From Eremophila alpestris peregrina (Eukaryota; Chordata; Aves; Passeriformes; Alaudidae), in contig WMCF01000150.1 in NCBI GenBank assembly GCA_009792885.1, positions 100,734 through 164,733 on the forward strand: DNA of 64,000 nucleotides, in the 5' to 3' direction. Below, one piece after another: positions 12,001-23,441 of the stretch. A program made the position numbers and the translations under genes. The stretch's first letter is position 1, and each line of letters opens with the position of its first letter. The notes below the pieces were generated by a model. That model had not been told where the DNA came from, did not search any database, and saw only the letters and a list, made by a program, of their open reading frames with translations.

Positions 12001-15000
12001 CTCCCATGCAGGCAGGGAGCTGCCAGCAGAAACGTCTGAATTTGTATGCAGGGACTGCGTGATGATCAAACCAAAACATCCTAATTGCTGTCAGAGCCTT
12101 GCTCAGATCCTCCAAACACCGAGGAGCCAACGCTTTCCTCTGGAGACCTTAAAGCAGGGAGCCAGGCTCCCAGGGGACAGAATGAAAGGACCGTGGTGCT
12201 CCTCTGCCCACAGGGGAAGCGGGGAGCAGGAACACCAAGAGTCTCACTCGATTTCACACACAGATGATGGGACAACACACCAAACACCCCCACGAGGAGC
12301 CACTCACCGGCGTGGTGCTGCTCCCCCCGTAGAAGGTCACCTCCTCCCAGGTGACGACGAAGACCCACTGGGCAGAGAAGGAGGCCATGTCCCTGAAGTG
12401 CCTGCGGATGTCCCGGGAGGCCCTGCGGAGCAGCTCGGGCTCCGTGCTCTCCCTGTAGTAGATCTCGCCGCGGATGCCGTTGTGCACGTCGGCCCAGAAG
12501 GGCGCCACGAAGGCGCGGCCGTCGGTCAGCGGGAAGGCCTCGGGCGTGAACTGGCTCACCAGGGCGTTGAAGGAGATCACCCCGTTGTTGTTCACCTGCG
12601 TGGAGACCCCCCCACACACCATGTAGCAATGTATTTGCACGAGTTAGGTCATTCTGTGTACCATCCAAACTCCTGGTAATCTTATCAGAACGCCTGTGGT
12701 CTTGTTATTCAAACCCTCAGGAATTCACCAAGGCCACTGAGGCAAGAGCAGGACTAAAATAAGAATGAGAGGCCTGAGAAACTGAGCATCAAGAATGCAA
12801 ACCTCAGATAAAAGTGGGCTTGGAGTGATGATAGGCTCTGACCAGTTAGGTGCCTTAAGGGGTGCGTGCCAGCCTCGTGGACAAGGCTGAGGATCCAATC
12901 CAATAATGTGTAATTGTGTGAATATGCATGCTAGAACCTATAACTGTTGATTATTGTAAACAATAAGGTGGCTTCTGTAAAACCACATTGGTTCAGTGTG
13001 CAGAAGTCCGTTCTCCTGCACCCCCACACACTTTGTCTGGGCAAAGATGGTTTGGCTGAGTAAATCAGAGCAGAGCTGCTGGTTTGTCCAGGAAGTGTGG
13101 GGAGAGAGGATTCGGGTGTGTATGCAGAGAGGGGGAGCTGCCCTGGGCACAGATTCAGCTTCATCCTACTCATGGTGGCCAAGAGTTGGAGCAGGGAGTC
13201 CCAAAAGCAGGACAAAGCCCTGAAAAGTCCTCAAAATAGGGTTCTGCAGGAGGGTGAGCAGCCTGAGCATCTGGGCACAGATTTGGGTTCATCCTACCCA
13301 TGGTAGCCAAGAGTTGGTGCAGGGAGTCCCAAAAGCAGGACAAAGCCCTGAAAAGTCCTCAAAATAGGGTTCTACAGGAGAGGCACCCAGCAGAGCAGGA
13401 TGGCACCCAGACCTACTGAGACACAGCCTTGGGTTACTCAGTTTTGGGAGAGGAGCAGCTCTGCAGCACTGAGGTGACACAGGCATGGAAAAAACTGCCT
13501 TTGGCTCTGTCATCTGGGACACATCCTGTGGCTCTCAGCCTGCCCGGAGTCTGCTGAAGTTGGTCCCCAAAACAACATTTTTTTGCAAAGAATGGACAAG
13601 AAATGGCTCTGCTGCCCTGGATGTTGGAATCCCCCCACCACACAAGGGTTTGGAATGGGATTCTGCTTTCCCAGTGCTGCTGTGCACAAACATGAGCTGG
13701 ACAATGGATGAGTCTCTCATCTGATCCCACAGAGACCACTAAACTCGGGATGTGGCAGAGTCACCCCAACTTAGGCCCTGTCTAAGGTTTAGGCGAGCTC
13801 AGGTGACCCCTCTCAGCCCAGCCCTGGTGTCCCCTTAGCCAGGCTTTTGCTGTGCAAAAGGGAGCAGCAGCAGCAGCCTGTCCTTGTCTGGGGCCCCCAT
13901 AAAACTGTGGCCCCTTTCCCCCCCTGCAGGTCCTGCACGTTCTTGTTCCTTGTCATGGAGCAGGAATAATGTCCCTTGTGTCAAGCCCTTCGCTTTGCTG
14001 TGCCATTTAATCACCCACAAAGAAAATTTATTGCCTTTTAGATTCCTTTCCTATGAACATTATCCCATTAAATATACCTTTGACTTTCTTAATCATAAAA
14101 CCTATCAGTTCATGAAATCTAAGGACTTGTCAGGTAGCTGCTAATAAATCTTCCAATTCCTGATGACAGGCAGAGCATGTTTAAAATGCAGCCAGTAATG
14201 GCAAGGAAAGGGATGAAGGGAAGATCTGCTTTCTCTACTTACATAAATGCTTCTGTATGGGACTCCAAAATAGATGAATGGCACAGAGATTTTGATTTCA
14301 GGTGAGCTCCCATCATCCACTTTGGGGGTTTTGGTGTCGTTCTGCCAGAATGGATACAGGCTTGCCATGGTGTGAGCTGCAAGGAGAGGGACAAGAGTCC
14401 TCAGGGCAGTGTCAGGATTTCAGAGAGGCCACAGAAAACAGCACCAAACCCCAACACCAGCAGCCAAAGGGTGCTTGAAGCCAGAACAGAGCTGCTGGCT
14501 GTGGGACAGGCTCAGGAGAAAAAGCATCATCCAGGTTAGTCAGGGCACAGCAAAGTGACCACAAGATGCACCACAGCTGCAGCTTTTCCTCCCTTGGGAC
14601 TGTGACCAAGCCAAACCCCCAAAGTCTTGGCTTCACAAGAGGACAACAGGTCCAGGATGGGCAGGACTGGCTGTTCCACACGGTGAGGTGCTCAGGGGAG
14701 CAAGCAGCACCAATTCCAACCCCATTCCTGGCAGTGCCCACCTTGCTCCTGCCTGTTCCTCCCCTGCCAGGGCTCCTGGTGGCAGCCTGAGGGGTCATGA
14801 CTGCTCCAACATTAGCAAAATTAGATTTCCTGCTAAAAGGCACTGCCAGAGAACACAATTGTCTCTCCCAGAAGTACTTCAGAAGGTGGTTTTGACACAT
14901 TTCAGCCTGCTGCTTTTTTTACCAGCCCAAAATCCATCAGCTTGAGGCACCAGCAGCCGCTTCAGGCCCCAGGGCACACATCCCTTCCTGTCCCAGGCAC

Positions 15001-16070
15001 CGCCAGATTTCTGCTGTCATTTCATGTCCTGTTCCTCCAGTCAGCTCCTCACAGAGCAGAAGGGGATTTTTCTGGGTTTGCCTCCCCCTTCTCCCCGCTT
15101 TGATGTAGGAAAGCCTCATGACACTCAATCTGGGATGACAGAGCCCCTGGGCTTGGAACAATCCTGGCTCTGTTCACCTGGATTCAGGACATGCTTTCAT
15201 TTCCTGGGCCCTGAGCTCTTGAGGAGGCTCCAGCTGAGGCTTTGTGCTCCCATGGACAGGGAAGGGCTCTCCTTGATGCCCAACTCTGAGGATGCTCCAC
15301 GCTGGGCATGAAGGAGCCACTGATTGACCCTTCACAGGCTCCAAATTTCCCTGGGAAAAGGGAGATGAGGGGAAATCTGGCCTAACCCATTGGCATCCTG
15401 ATTTCCTAAGACATTTGTGTGCCCTGAGTGCCCTGTTGGACATAAAGGGAGGTGGCATTGATGGTGTCCAAGCCACAGCCCTGTCTCCACAGACACATCC
15501 AAAGGGCCACAGCAAAATTCCTTCTGCCAGGCAGTAAAATAAATCATTTCACAGCTGTTAAACACCTGATGAGTTATCACAGCCAAGGCACAGCTACAAG
15601 ACACGGATTTTATTCCTTTTTTTTAAACAGGAGGCTCAGCAGACTCTCCTCAATTCTTCTTTAGCTCTACAAGTGCCACACTACCATGACCTGCTCAGCA
15701 GCCCTAACACAGGAATTTCCCAAACTCCTGCTTCCTCTGGAATGCTCCAGGTGCACACACAGCCATAGAAATTACAAACACCAGCATCCCTTAGGATTTT
15801 CAATCCCTCCTTCCCTGTGGGGAACACTCCTGGTTGTTGTTCTTGCTCCAGCCAAGGAGCTGGGGGTGTTTCCCAAGCCCTTTGGGGTGGTTTCCCAAGC
15901 TCTTTGGGGTTATTTTCCAAGCCCTCTGGGGTTATTTTCCAGGCCCTCTGGGGTCTCTGGGCACAGCCCAGCTGGGGGAGTGTTTTCCTTCTGGGAGAGA
16001 CTCACCTCGCTGCTGTGCTGTTATCACCAAAAGGGCCACCCAGGCTCCCAGAAAAGATCTCTTGTTCATC
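1..16070 (-). CDS. TECTA: TECTA, alpha-tectorin (5' part, 13 exons, runs off the left edge)
   Basis: Alpha-tectorin is a secreted, GPI-anchored glycoprotein that forms the striated-sheet matrix of the tectorial membrane. Coding exons in transcription order: 16069-16006, 14376-14243, 12595-12308, 9628-9491, 8912-8747, 7007-6595, 6332-5759, 5281-4689, 4329-3756, 3075-2465, 2202-1641, 1011-812 and 28-1 (partial). They join without a frame break into about 1448 residues; from memory the mammalian protein is about 2155. Seen in order: signal peptide (1-20), NIDO (about 98-252), then TIL/VWD/C8 modules with VWD domains starting near residues 322, 713 and 1101, and a fourth TIL from about 1376. The VWD motif CGLC is intact only in module 1 (458-461); modules 2 and 3 have GLCG variants. 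Many N-x-S/T sites fit heavy glycosylation. The remaining VWD and the ZP domain are outside the window. Identity is confident; splice sites were placed by eye. Confidence 0.96.
812..1011 (-). CDS. TECTA: TECTA exon (module 4: TIL domain only)
   Basis: 200 bases, phase 1 to 0, residues 1373-1439. It reads SVSCPPNSHYESC, followed by a full TIL cysteine pattern, and ends GCYSDGKYYE|GTACGC. Unlike modules 2 and 3, here an intron separates TIL from the following VWD. Confidence 0.93.
1641..2202 (-). CDS. TECTA: TECTA exon (module 3: VWD second half and C8)
   Basis: 562 bases, phase 0 to 1, residues 1186-1372. It starts VNDERLYLPLKLGQGKVN. The core is TYGLCGRYNGNPEDD, which lacks the first cysteine of CGLC. 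It ends GWRNFTSC. Confidence 0.95.
2465..3075 (-). CDS. TECTA: TECTA exon (module 3: TIL and VWD first half)
   Basis: 611 bases, phase 1 to 0, residues 982-1185. TIL starts LSCPENSHFEEC; VWD3 starts near residue 1101 at CIISGYGHYLTFDGY. It ends KYTVM|GTGAGT. Confidence 0.95.
3756..4329 (-). CDS. TECTA: TECTA exon (module 2: VWD second half and C8)
   Basis: 574 bases, phase 0 to 1, residues 791-981. It starts VNGYDVELPYFHPSG. The VWD core reads FNCTAGLCGLFNDN, so the first cysteine of CGLC is displaced. It ends WRSHSFC. Its length equals that of the paralogous exon of module 1. Confidence 0.95.
4689..5281 (-). CDS. TECTA: TECTA exon (module 2: TIL and VWD first half)
   Basis: 593 bases, phase 1 to 0, residues 593-790. 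The trypsin-inhibitor-like cysteine domain runs over about 597-652, starting VQCPELSQYSVC. VWD2 begins near residue 713 at TVCLVGQDEVLQTFDG. It ends SDIK|GTAAAG. Confidence 0.95.
5759..6332 (-). CDS. TECTA: TECTA exon (module 1: VWD second half and C8)
   Basis: 574 bases, phase 0 to 1, residues 402-592. It contains CGLCGNYNKDPEDD, with the canonical VWD cysteine motif and the acidic loop, followed by a C8 cysteine set ending GEWRSQTGC. It forms a symmetric phase 1-1 unit with the exon at 6595-7007. Confidence 0.95.
6595..7007 (-). CDS. TECTA: TECTA exon (module 1: cysteine-rich link and VWD first half)
   Basis: 413 bases, phase 1 to 0, residues 264-401. VWD1 starts at CVVFGDPHYHTFDGF (about residue 322). 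The preceding residues form a short cysteine-rich segment. The donor is AAAG|GTAAGA. Confidence 0.95.
7008..8746 (-). other. TECTA intron, 1.7 kb
   Basis: This is non-coding sequence between the NIDO-end exon and the module 1 exon. I see no repeat family or conserved reading frame in it. Confidence 0.6.
8747..8912 (-). CDS. TECTA: TECTA exon (NIDO end and link to first VWD module)
   Basis: 166 bases, phase 0 to 1, residues 209-263. It reads AGFNGGNLTNFFSMPGS at the start and ends DPANGCSLR, where the first cysteine-rich module begins. The acceptor is TGGTTTAG and the donor GAG|GTAAGG. Confidence 0.93.
9491..9628 (-). CDS. TECTA: TECTA exon (NIDO domain, middle)
   Basis: 138 bases, phase 0 to 0, residues 163-208. 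It starts VNTFQAVLISDG and ends GGDPLTGLGGVMAQ. The splice sites CCCACAG| and CAG|GTGAGG are both canonical. Confidence 0.93.
9629..12307 (-). other. TECTA intron, 2.7 kb
   Basis: This intron lies between the two NIDO exons. It holds a short TA-rich run (about 11449-11470) and a CR1 tail (11667-11790). Nothing else is recognised. Confidence 0.6.
11667..11790 (+). mobile_element. CR1 LINE 3' tail
   Basis: The stretch reads like the avian CR1 3' end: 'gggcaacctggtctag', then 'ggtgtccctgcccatggcag' and a decayed end of the type that normally reads 'ttccaaccc...attct'. It is 5'-truncated, as is usual for CR1, and oriented opposite to TECTA. Confidence 0.8.
12308..12595 (-). CDS. TECTA: TECTA exon (NIDO domain, first part)
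   Basis: 288 bases, phase 0 to 0, residues 67-162. It carries the nidogen-like motifs VNNNGVISFN, FVAFPFWADV-like FVAPFWADVHNG, and FVVTWEEVTFYGG. The acceptor CCACGCAG is preceded by a G-rich rather than pyrimidine-rich stretch, and an LTR-like insertion begins 27 bases upstream. Confidence 0.93.
12622..13020 (+). mobile_element. Solo LTR-like insertion (endogenous retrovirus) in TECTA intron
   Basis: A roughly 399-base block begins TGTAGC and ends TGCA. It contains, in order, a TATAA-like site (about 12938-12945), an AATAAG-type polyadenylation motif (about 12960) and a stretch with 'accacattggtt'. This order resembles the U3-R-U5 layout of alpharetrovirus-like avian LTRs. No internal retroviral genes are present. 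A clean target-site duplication was not found, so the ends are approximate (the right end may extend to about 13030). It is antisense to TECTA. Confidence 0.55.
13145..13380. repeat. Direct tandem duplication, 128-base period
   Basis: 13145-13252 and 13273-13380 are near-identical copies with only a few substitutions. Both run from 'gggcacagatt' to the end of 'aaaatagggttct.caggag'. The block lies in the TECTA intron just beyond the LTR-like element. Confidence 0.92.
14243..14376 (-). CDS. TECTA: TECTA exon (N-terminal leader to NIDO)
   Basis: 134 bases, phase 1 to 0, residues 22-66. It reads AHTMASLYPFWQNDTKTPKV and onwards, the conserved segment after the alpha-tectorin signal peptide, and ends at GVPYRSIY with donor GTAAGT. 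The acceptor is CTTGCAG. Confidence 0.93.
15865..15960. repeat. Minisatellite, about 25-base unit, four copies
   Basis: Units of the type 'ttggggttattttccaagcc' are repeated four times with small changes. The array ends about 46 bases from the donor of the TECTA signal-peptide exon. Confidence 0.85.
16006..16070 (-). CDS. TECTA: TECTA first coding exon (signal peptide)
   Basis: The ATG is at 16069-16067, followed by MNKRSFLGAWVALLVITAQQ, a typical signal peptide with a basic start and a hydrophobic core. The donor is GAG|GTGAG at 16006/16005 (phase 1). Immediately before the ATG the minus strand has a pyrimidine-rich acceptor ending TAG at 16071-16072, so this exon starts at 16070 with one untranslated base. 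At least one non-coding exon must therefore lie upstream. Confidence 0.85.
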
Positions 16071-16761
16071 CTACAGGAAGGAGACAAACCCAGCCATGCA
16101 TCACATTGGTGGGAAAACACATCCTGGAGGTGATTCCCAAAGCTGCCTGACTGCTGCTGACACATGAAGGCTTCAGAGCTGGGGGTCCTCTTCAGAGCAG
16201 CCCCAAAATGCCTGTCCCTGGATTGGTGTGAGGAGAATTCCCTGGTGATAACTGCAAAGCACTGCCAAAGGAAGCCCAGAAACACCTGGAAGAGCTCATT
16301 TCATGTTTGGAAGCTGTGAACAGCCACAGCTCTCCATATTCCCCTGAGCATTCAATTCCTGATGCACTCAGTGCAGGGATGGCCATTCCTGGCTGATCCC
16401 AGGGGGAACAGCTCTGCTCCACACAGCAGAGCTGTGATGTGCTCATGGTCCAGGGGCTTCAACTCCAGCTAATCCTCTGCCCTGGCTGCCACCACAACCA
16501 TCACTCAGGGGCTTGGATGAGCGTGGAAGGAGCACAAACATTTACAGAGTTGGGCAGCTCCTTGTACAGGAATCAGTGAGAGACAGAGAGAGCACAGATC
16601 CAAAATGAAAGTGAAATCCTGTGCCAGCTCTAATTCCTTCTGTGCCTAATGCAATTTGTTCCTCGTTATTAATCCAATAGAAAATATTGCTCAAACACCT
16701 GCTTTGATTTCTTCGCCCGTCGATTGCGCTCGTTCCGCACGGGCACGGCTCGGGGAGAGCT

Positions 16762-16808
16762 CCCAGGAAGGTCTGGGGCTCTCCCAGGAAGGTCTGGAGT
16801 TCTCCCAG
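16762..16808. repeat. Short tandem repeat, about 25-base unit
   Basis: Two near-identical copies of 'ctcccaggaaggtctgg' lie back to back, followed by a partial third. Confidence 0.75.
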
Positions 16809-19800
16809 AGTGCTGGGAAGGGACATGGGAACTTCCCACACCAACTCTGTGCATTTTGTACAGCCTGGGTGTCAGCAGCAGCCTCCCCACCTTCCCAGCA
16901 TTAAAAATCTCCCTAAAAACCCAGCGTCTCTGTGTGCTCTCCACAGATCTGTTTTTATGGAAAATGTGGATCAACACATCCTACTCCTTCTAATGACACA
17001 GAGCACAGGATTACAGGAGGAACACCCCATCATTTGTCCCACTTGACTCCCATTACTTGGAAAGTTTGGAACACAGTGGAAGAGAAGTTCTTTGCTCACA
17101 TCAGCGTGACCGCATTCTCCATGGGGAAAAGTTCATTCCACCAAGGAAAAGTTTTAGCACATTCCCTGTCTTGGAAAGGTGAAAGGGGAGTGACAGAATT
17201 TTGTAGAGATTGTAAATCTGAGTCTCATTAGCAGAGACCAGCAGAGAGTGACCAGTGGGGACTGTGGCAGTGCAAGGACAAGAGCAAAACAGGACAGACA
17301 GCAAAGAACACGCTACTGAACACATCCCATCCAAAACTACCATTTTTTAGGTATGGAAAAAAAAAATTACCAACCTGTTTCATATGCTAGAGGAGCAATG
17401 AGGTCTGAAATTTTAGACCAGTCTTGGTAGAGCAGGGTGAAATCCTATGTCAGTGGAGAATGCATGCCCGTCCTCCCGTGCCAATTACTGCTGGTGACTG
17501 AAACGAGGGCTCAGTCCTGTGCTCTCCAAGTTGAAAACTCTGTTTTCCTCACTGCTCTTGCAGGGCTGGAGCAGCGTTGAGTTGCAATCACAAGTGTTGT
17601 TCCTCTATTGATAACCAGCAGGCTAATCTGAAGATCAGATTCTGGCCTGGAGAGGGAGAGGAGCCTCTTTCTTCCCCCAAAGCTCACCCCCTTCAGGTGG
17701 ATTCAGATGGAAATGCCAGAGAGACGGAGCTGGGCTCGCAGCTCTGCTACTCAGGGAACAGAAAACCCAACCCTCAGAAGAATTGAGCCCCTTCCTCCTT
17801 TGTGTAAAGGGGGGAAAAGAAAACCCAGCCCATCTATATAAAGTTACAGGATTAGCATTAAACAGTGCTAGGCTTAAAGCGCCGTTCAAAGGCGCTGCCC
17901 TGGAGTTTCAATGGGGTTGCTTTGCCATCCAAGTCCTGCTTTTACAGCTGGAAAAGGGAAAACTCAGACTCACCTAGTCCAGCCCAGAGCAGGTTTCCTT
18001 GCTGTTCCCATTTCCACCCTCTCTGGAAGGCCTGGTGCTGGTACCTTCACTGGGGTATGATGTGTTATTATCATTTTCACTCGGACAATTGCAGTTCCCA
18101 CAGGGATTTTCCCTGCCTCTGGCATCTGGGCTGACCACAGCTCTACATTTGAGTCCAATCTGTACCCCAGAAAAGATTTCAGCTGCTTTGAGTTGGTTCA
18201 TTTCCATGTGGGATGAGAGGGAGAGCTGGAACAGCAGCTGAGGGGTGCAGGATCCACCAGCAGAGCCTCCTTAGAGCTGAATTCTCAGCCTGCAGCAAGG
18301 CTCAGCTCAGACAGGCACTGCTCCAACCCCAGCAGGGGGAAAACAGCCTGATTTTCCCTTCTGACTTTTTGGGTGGGTGCCTTTTATTCCCTATTTTCCC
18401 TGCTAGGAGGTCTGAATTTCTCTTGTCCTCCCCACCCACAGGAACAGAGAGGAGACAGGAACACCAGTAGCCCAACAAGAAGCCCAGGCTTTTTTCCCCT
18501 GGGTGCCCCTGGCAGTGTGTTCAGCAAGTTTCCCCCAAAAAGCTGTCTCTTACCTCAGCAGTCTCTTTTAGCACACCAGGGCAGCAGGCAGCTCGCTGCC
18601 TCCACAGCAAATCCCAGAATTTGCTTTCCCTCCATCCTCCAAGCATGGCCTTGCTAGCAGGAATATTTCATTTTTTAATTTATTTTACCCTTTTCTAAGC
18701 CAACAGCTATTTTAGGAGGGCAGGGGGATATCAGCACTGACTGATATTCCAGGGGCAGATTACTTCCAGCCTGTATCCCAGCTCTTCCCTTCCCTCCCAT
18801 ACATTTTAAACACAACCAGCTCCAGGAAAATCAATTGACTCTCCTCGTTCTGTTTTGTAACACAGAGAAAACTGGTGAAAATAGGTTTCCCTCTGCTCCT
18901 CTGTCAGTTTAATATTCTGGTCCTGTTTGTCCTGGGCAAGTGAACACTGATGAAGTTTGATTAGGTCTCACTGTCTCTTTGGGGAAGATTTTGTCTTCCA
19001 GCCTCTCTTGTTTTGGCAGGGGATGTTCCCATCATGCAGTGCTGAACACATCAGAACTGAAACACCAAACACTTTTTTTTTTTTTTCTTAATTCTTCTAG
19101 CAGGAAACTTCCTGCCATGCCTTACCTGGAGGAAAAACAAGCACCCAAAGGTGCCACAGGGGTTTCTGTGGCTGCCTGACCTTGGCACAGCAGCCACAGG
19201 CAGTGCCCTGTCTGATTTCCATCTCAAGGACCTGGCACAGTTCTAGATGCTCTAGGAATGGATTTGCCCAGGAGCTGTTTCCCATCCAGAGGGGCATCTC
19301 TCTCCTCCTGCCTCCCCCAGGGTCATTTAGGCCATGAGGGTGAAATGTGTTTTAACCCCAAGGCCAGTCCCTCTGAGTGAGCTGAGCTTTATTCCTCATC
19401 TGGGAGTGGGGATGAGTCCTAGTCATGGGGAAATACAGTCTAGGAGAGGAACAGATCTTCCAGCTCTGTGACTTCTCCTTTTGGCACCTTGCACAGGTGA
19501 GGTGGCTGTGCCCAAGCTCATGGACAGACAACAAAACCATCAGCACGACAAAAAAACCCCAACAGTTTTCACTCCCACCTTTGGGGTGACAACAGGGAAC
19601 GTCTCAGGGGACACAAAAGTGCAAAGCTCAGGACACTGAGGGCTTTTTGTGTAAAAACTTACAGAAGTTTATTGAACTGATCCAAACCAATGACCTATTT
19701 TGGCCTGAATTCCACCGCTACGTCTGCGAGCAAACCAAAGGCAAATTGTGGGAGCGGGAGGTGTATCCCCTGGGAGAGAAACCAGAATCAAAACCCAGAT

Positions 19801-20708
19801 GCACTCACAGCTCTTCTCCTTTGAAATTACATATGGATGCAACATTAACAGGGAGCAAGAACAGATCTTCGTGTTTCAATTGTATTTGAAGTTTCCAGGA
19901 AGTGCAAGAAAAGCAATCACAGAGGCAAAGGCCCGAGATGTTGCTCTGGGGAAGGCGTCTCTCTACTGCCTACAGAAGTGCCACATCCAAATGAGGGAGG
20001 CACAGCTGCCAGGAATACATATTTTAGCCTCTGGGCTGCTTTAAGCACCCTGTTTGCATTCTCAAATCTTGCACAGGAACAGAGCCCACAGAATCTCATT
20101 GACAAGCGAGGAGGCAGAGCCACTGTGGGATTCCAGACCCGAGGAGGAGAGGGCACAGGGAGAGCCTGTCCCCAGCAGCACTCCCTCCAAGCCACCACGG
20201 CTCACACCTGCCACCAGCAGCTCCCAAAAAAAACCAGGCTTCCAAATCCCAGCCAGCGAGCAGAGGACAGCCAGCACCCCGTGCATGTTCACCCTACATC
20301 TGGCCAAAAACGTGGATGTTCAACAGGAACACATCCAGAACCACAACAGCACAGCGTGGCACTCAGCACACAGAGCTGGGACACTTTGGTATACAGCTGT
20401 CACCCAAGTCCTGGTGGAGCAGGTGCTCTGCCTGCCCATGACACACTTTCCTGCATGAAGTAGCAGGAACAACACAACAGCTCTCAACAAAAGTAGCCCT
20501 CAGATAGAAGGACACACAAGCCAGGGAAGCTTGCAAATCTATTTTGTTTTCTCAAGGGGATGTGACACAGCCAGGGACCTTTAGCTGAAGTGGGCACACG
20601 CTGGCAAGGTCTGGACAGAGGTTTAAAACATCTGCACCCTCACTCAGCACCCAAAGTTCCTCTCCCACTCAGACCCTTCTCCCCTCTCCCCAGGACATGC
20701 TGGGTGGC

Positions 20709-20728
20709 ACACACACACACACACACAC
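20709..20728. repeat. CA dinucleotide microsatellite
   Basis: A perfect (AC)10 run lies in the interval between TECTA and TBCEL. Confidence 0.95.
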
Positions 20729-21220
20729 GACCCTTCCCCACGAGGGATTTGGGGTATTTTGCCACATCCTTGTGTGCCATTTGGTCCCACTTCCCACAGC
20801 TGCTCATCTGCACACACAAACTCTCTCTGGGTTTTGGGGCTGAGTCCTTCTCCTTGGGCAGCCAACCAAGATTTTTGGTTTCTACCCCACAACTGCTCCA
20901 CTATCTGCACACAAGGTGAATGCCTTGAGAGAAACCTTCCCCTGGAGAAGTGGCAGGGTGGTGATTTCATACCTGAACAGACCAGAGGAGCAGGTTTGGG
21001 TGTCAGCACCCAGCACCTGTTCACCTTCTGTGGTTTTTTTTCCTCCATCTTCCAGTTCCCACCAGGTCTGTCACAACTCAAATCAGGATTTACTGCCAGC
21101 TCTGAGCTGGTGACAGCACCAATCCCTCCAGGGACAGCCCAATTTTTAGTGGGCAAACAAACTTAAAAGCACGTACTTGGCTCTTCTTTATCATCCCATT
21201 CCAGTCTTTAATGACCTTTG

Positions 21221-21226
21221 TTTATT
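21221..21226 (-). terminator. Candidate polyadenylation signal for TBCEL
   Basis: TTTATT on the plus strand gives AATAAA on the minus strand, with ATTAAA a few bases upstream at about 21207. It lies about 2.2 kb beyond the TBCEL stop codon, and I saw no closer AATAAA. The distance makes it plausible but unproven. Confidence 0.3.
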
Positions 21227-23403
21227 CCCTTCTCTGAAACCCAGACACTTCATTGTGCTGAGGAAGTTGGTCAAGAGTTACAGCATCTCATTAATAGCAG
21301 GTACAATGCCATAAATACACCCACAGAGGCAATTACTGCTCTGGAGAATTAGGTCAGAGATACTTTTGCATCCCCAAAAGTCGCTTGCCTCAGACTCTGC
21401 AGCCACCCAGGGACAACCTGCTTCCACTGGAGGTCAAGGGCTGAAATAGGCTTCTAATATTAAACAACCATATCTTCATAAAACTTTGCTTTATAACAAA
21501 ATATCTTATTAACAACAACTTTTCCCATTGGTAGGTATGTATATATCATACATACATAGTTGGGTGAAGGGTTTGTCCTAGGCTGCAACATAAGATGTGC
21601 CCAAAGGATGGATTCTATCACCATTTTCATGAGTTGGAAGCAGGTGGGGCAGTGTTTTCCTGCCTCCTCCCTCTGGACTATCTTCCTGCTGTTTAGTTTA
21701 CAGGTACCACAGATCTATGGAAAATCTCTGCTACCTATGGAAAATCTCACTCCCTTCCCTATTGCTCATCTCAACGGGGCCAAGAAATTGCTATTTTTGG
21801 CAGGGGCATGAGGCACAAATTAGTAACTTGTTTGAAATCCTCCCGTTTTAACCCTTGCTTTGGATAAGGAACTAATCCCCTCAGAACAATCCCCACATCC
21901 TAAACCTGAAGACTATGAGATAATAATACTTGATCCCCTCCCCATAGATCCCACCCCACAATCCAGGTAAAATGTGAAGAGAAATACACAACTCCAAGAA
22001 TACCAAAAGGAGCTCGGTGATGTGGGCAAAAGCATCCTGGGAAAGAAAGTGCACATGGGGATAAAGGGAGCATTTCCAAATGAAGGTCAGGAGTTCATGT
22101 GTAACTAGAGCCCTCGCTGCACAGCTCCCAAAACTGCTCTGCAGCTGCTTGTAACCAGGAAATTGGGAAAGTCTTGAACGTGGAGCAGGGAAGACACAGG
22201 GAAGCGAAAGGAGAGAAGGGAAGGAGGGGGTCTCACTGGCCAGGCAGGGGAATCTGCTCTGCAGTAGGGAACAGGAGCTACGTGAAGCAGCAGCACGCGA
22301 TGCCTGCGCGGGGCACGTGGGAGAAGCCAAGAGAGGGTGAAACCTGCTCAACAGCCATCGTGAGTCCAGCTGCTTGTTCCTCCACTTCCAGAGGCTGATC
22401 CGAGCCAACACATCCTCCGAGTTCGGAGCCTACGCAGGGACCCCCGGCCGGGGGGGGGAAAGTGCTAGGTTTGAACTGGTGCAACAGCAACGAACACAAA
22501 CTTCAACTTGACTCTTCCTCTCTCCCAGGAGAGGAATTTTAGCCATTCCACTTGCAGCACCCACTGGTACAAGGTGAAGTGCACGGAGGATCTCTCCAGC
22601 ATCAGGATGGACAACGGCCAATGGGGGAAGCAGCTCTTCAACCCCTTGTTGACCTGTTGCTCTGAAAGCCCTTCCAACGCAGCGCTCATCCACCACCTCC
22701 CAAAATTCACTTTCCAACATGCCTTTATCCCCACAGGCTGCAGGCACCATGTGAGATGGGTACAGCAGCCAAAACCTCTTTTTTCCCCCCAAAAATCAGG
22801 CGGATATAGAGCGCGCACTTTGAAAAGAAAGTTTCTTTCTGGGAAGTTCTTTTTCTTTCCCCCATTTTGTGCACTCACAGAAAGCAAACCAGTGGAGTGA
22901 AGTGGATGCACTAAAGTACCTGAGCTCTGAATCAAGCAGAATACTGATGGAGATCTTTCCTGTGAACTCGAGCACAACAAAAGGTTGAGACAGCACCAAG
23001 CTGCAAGAAAATACTACAGCAAGCTCGAGCCACAGTTGGATAGCTAGGCCAAAGGGAGCTCTGGTGGAGCAAAACACCAAAAAGTTTAGGAAAAGAAAAC
23101 AACAGGTCAAATTCTGCACCGAGCTGTCTCCTCCCTTATGGACCCTGGCACTGTTTAGCTTGAACAACTGACCATTCATGCCAAATCACGAGTATACCGG
23201 AGCATCAAAGGAAACATCAAGGTATTGCCCACACTGAAACACACACCTGAAGTCAACTGTCACCTCAAGGTCACCTGCAGTGGATGGTGGGCATGGTTCT
23301 CAGATCAGGGCACTTCCTCCGGGCTAAGAAATCACCTGCTACAGAAACACAACCAAACCTCAACCAACCAACCGAAACAAAAACCTTGCAAAAAACTCCT
23401 CAA

Positions 23404-23441
23404 TGCATGTGTGTGGGTGTGTGGGGGGCGTGTGGGTGTGG
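23404..23441. repeat. GT-rich tract just beyond TBCEL stop
   Basis: An imperfect TGTGTGGG-type run begins about ten bases after the stop codon in the transcript (CA/CCC-rich in the mRNA). Confidence 0.75.
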
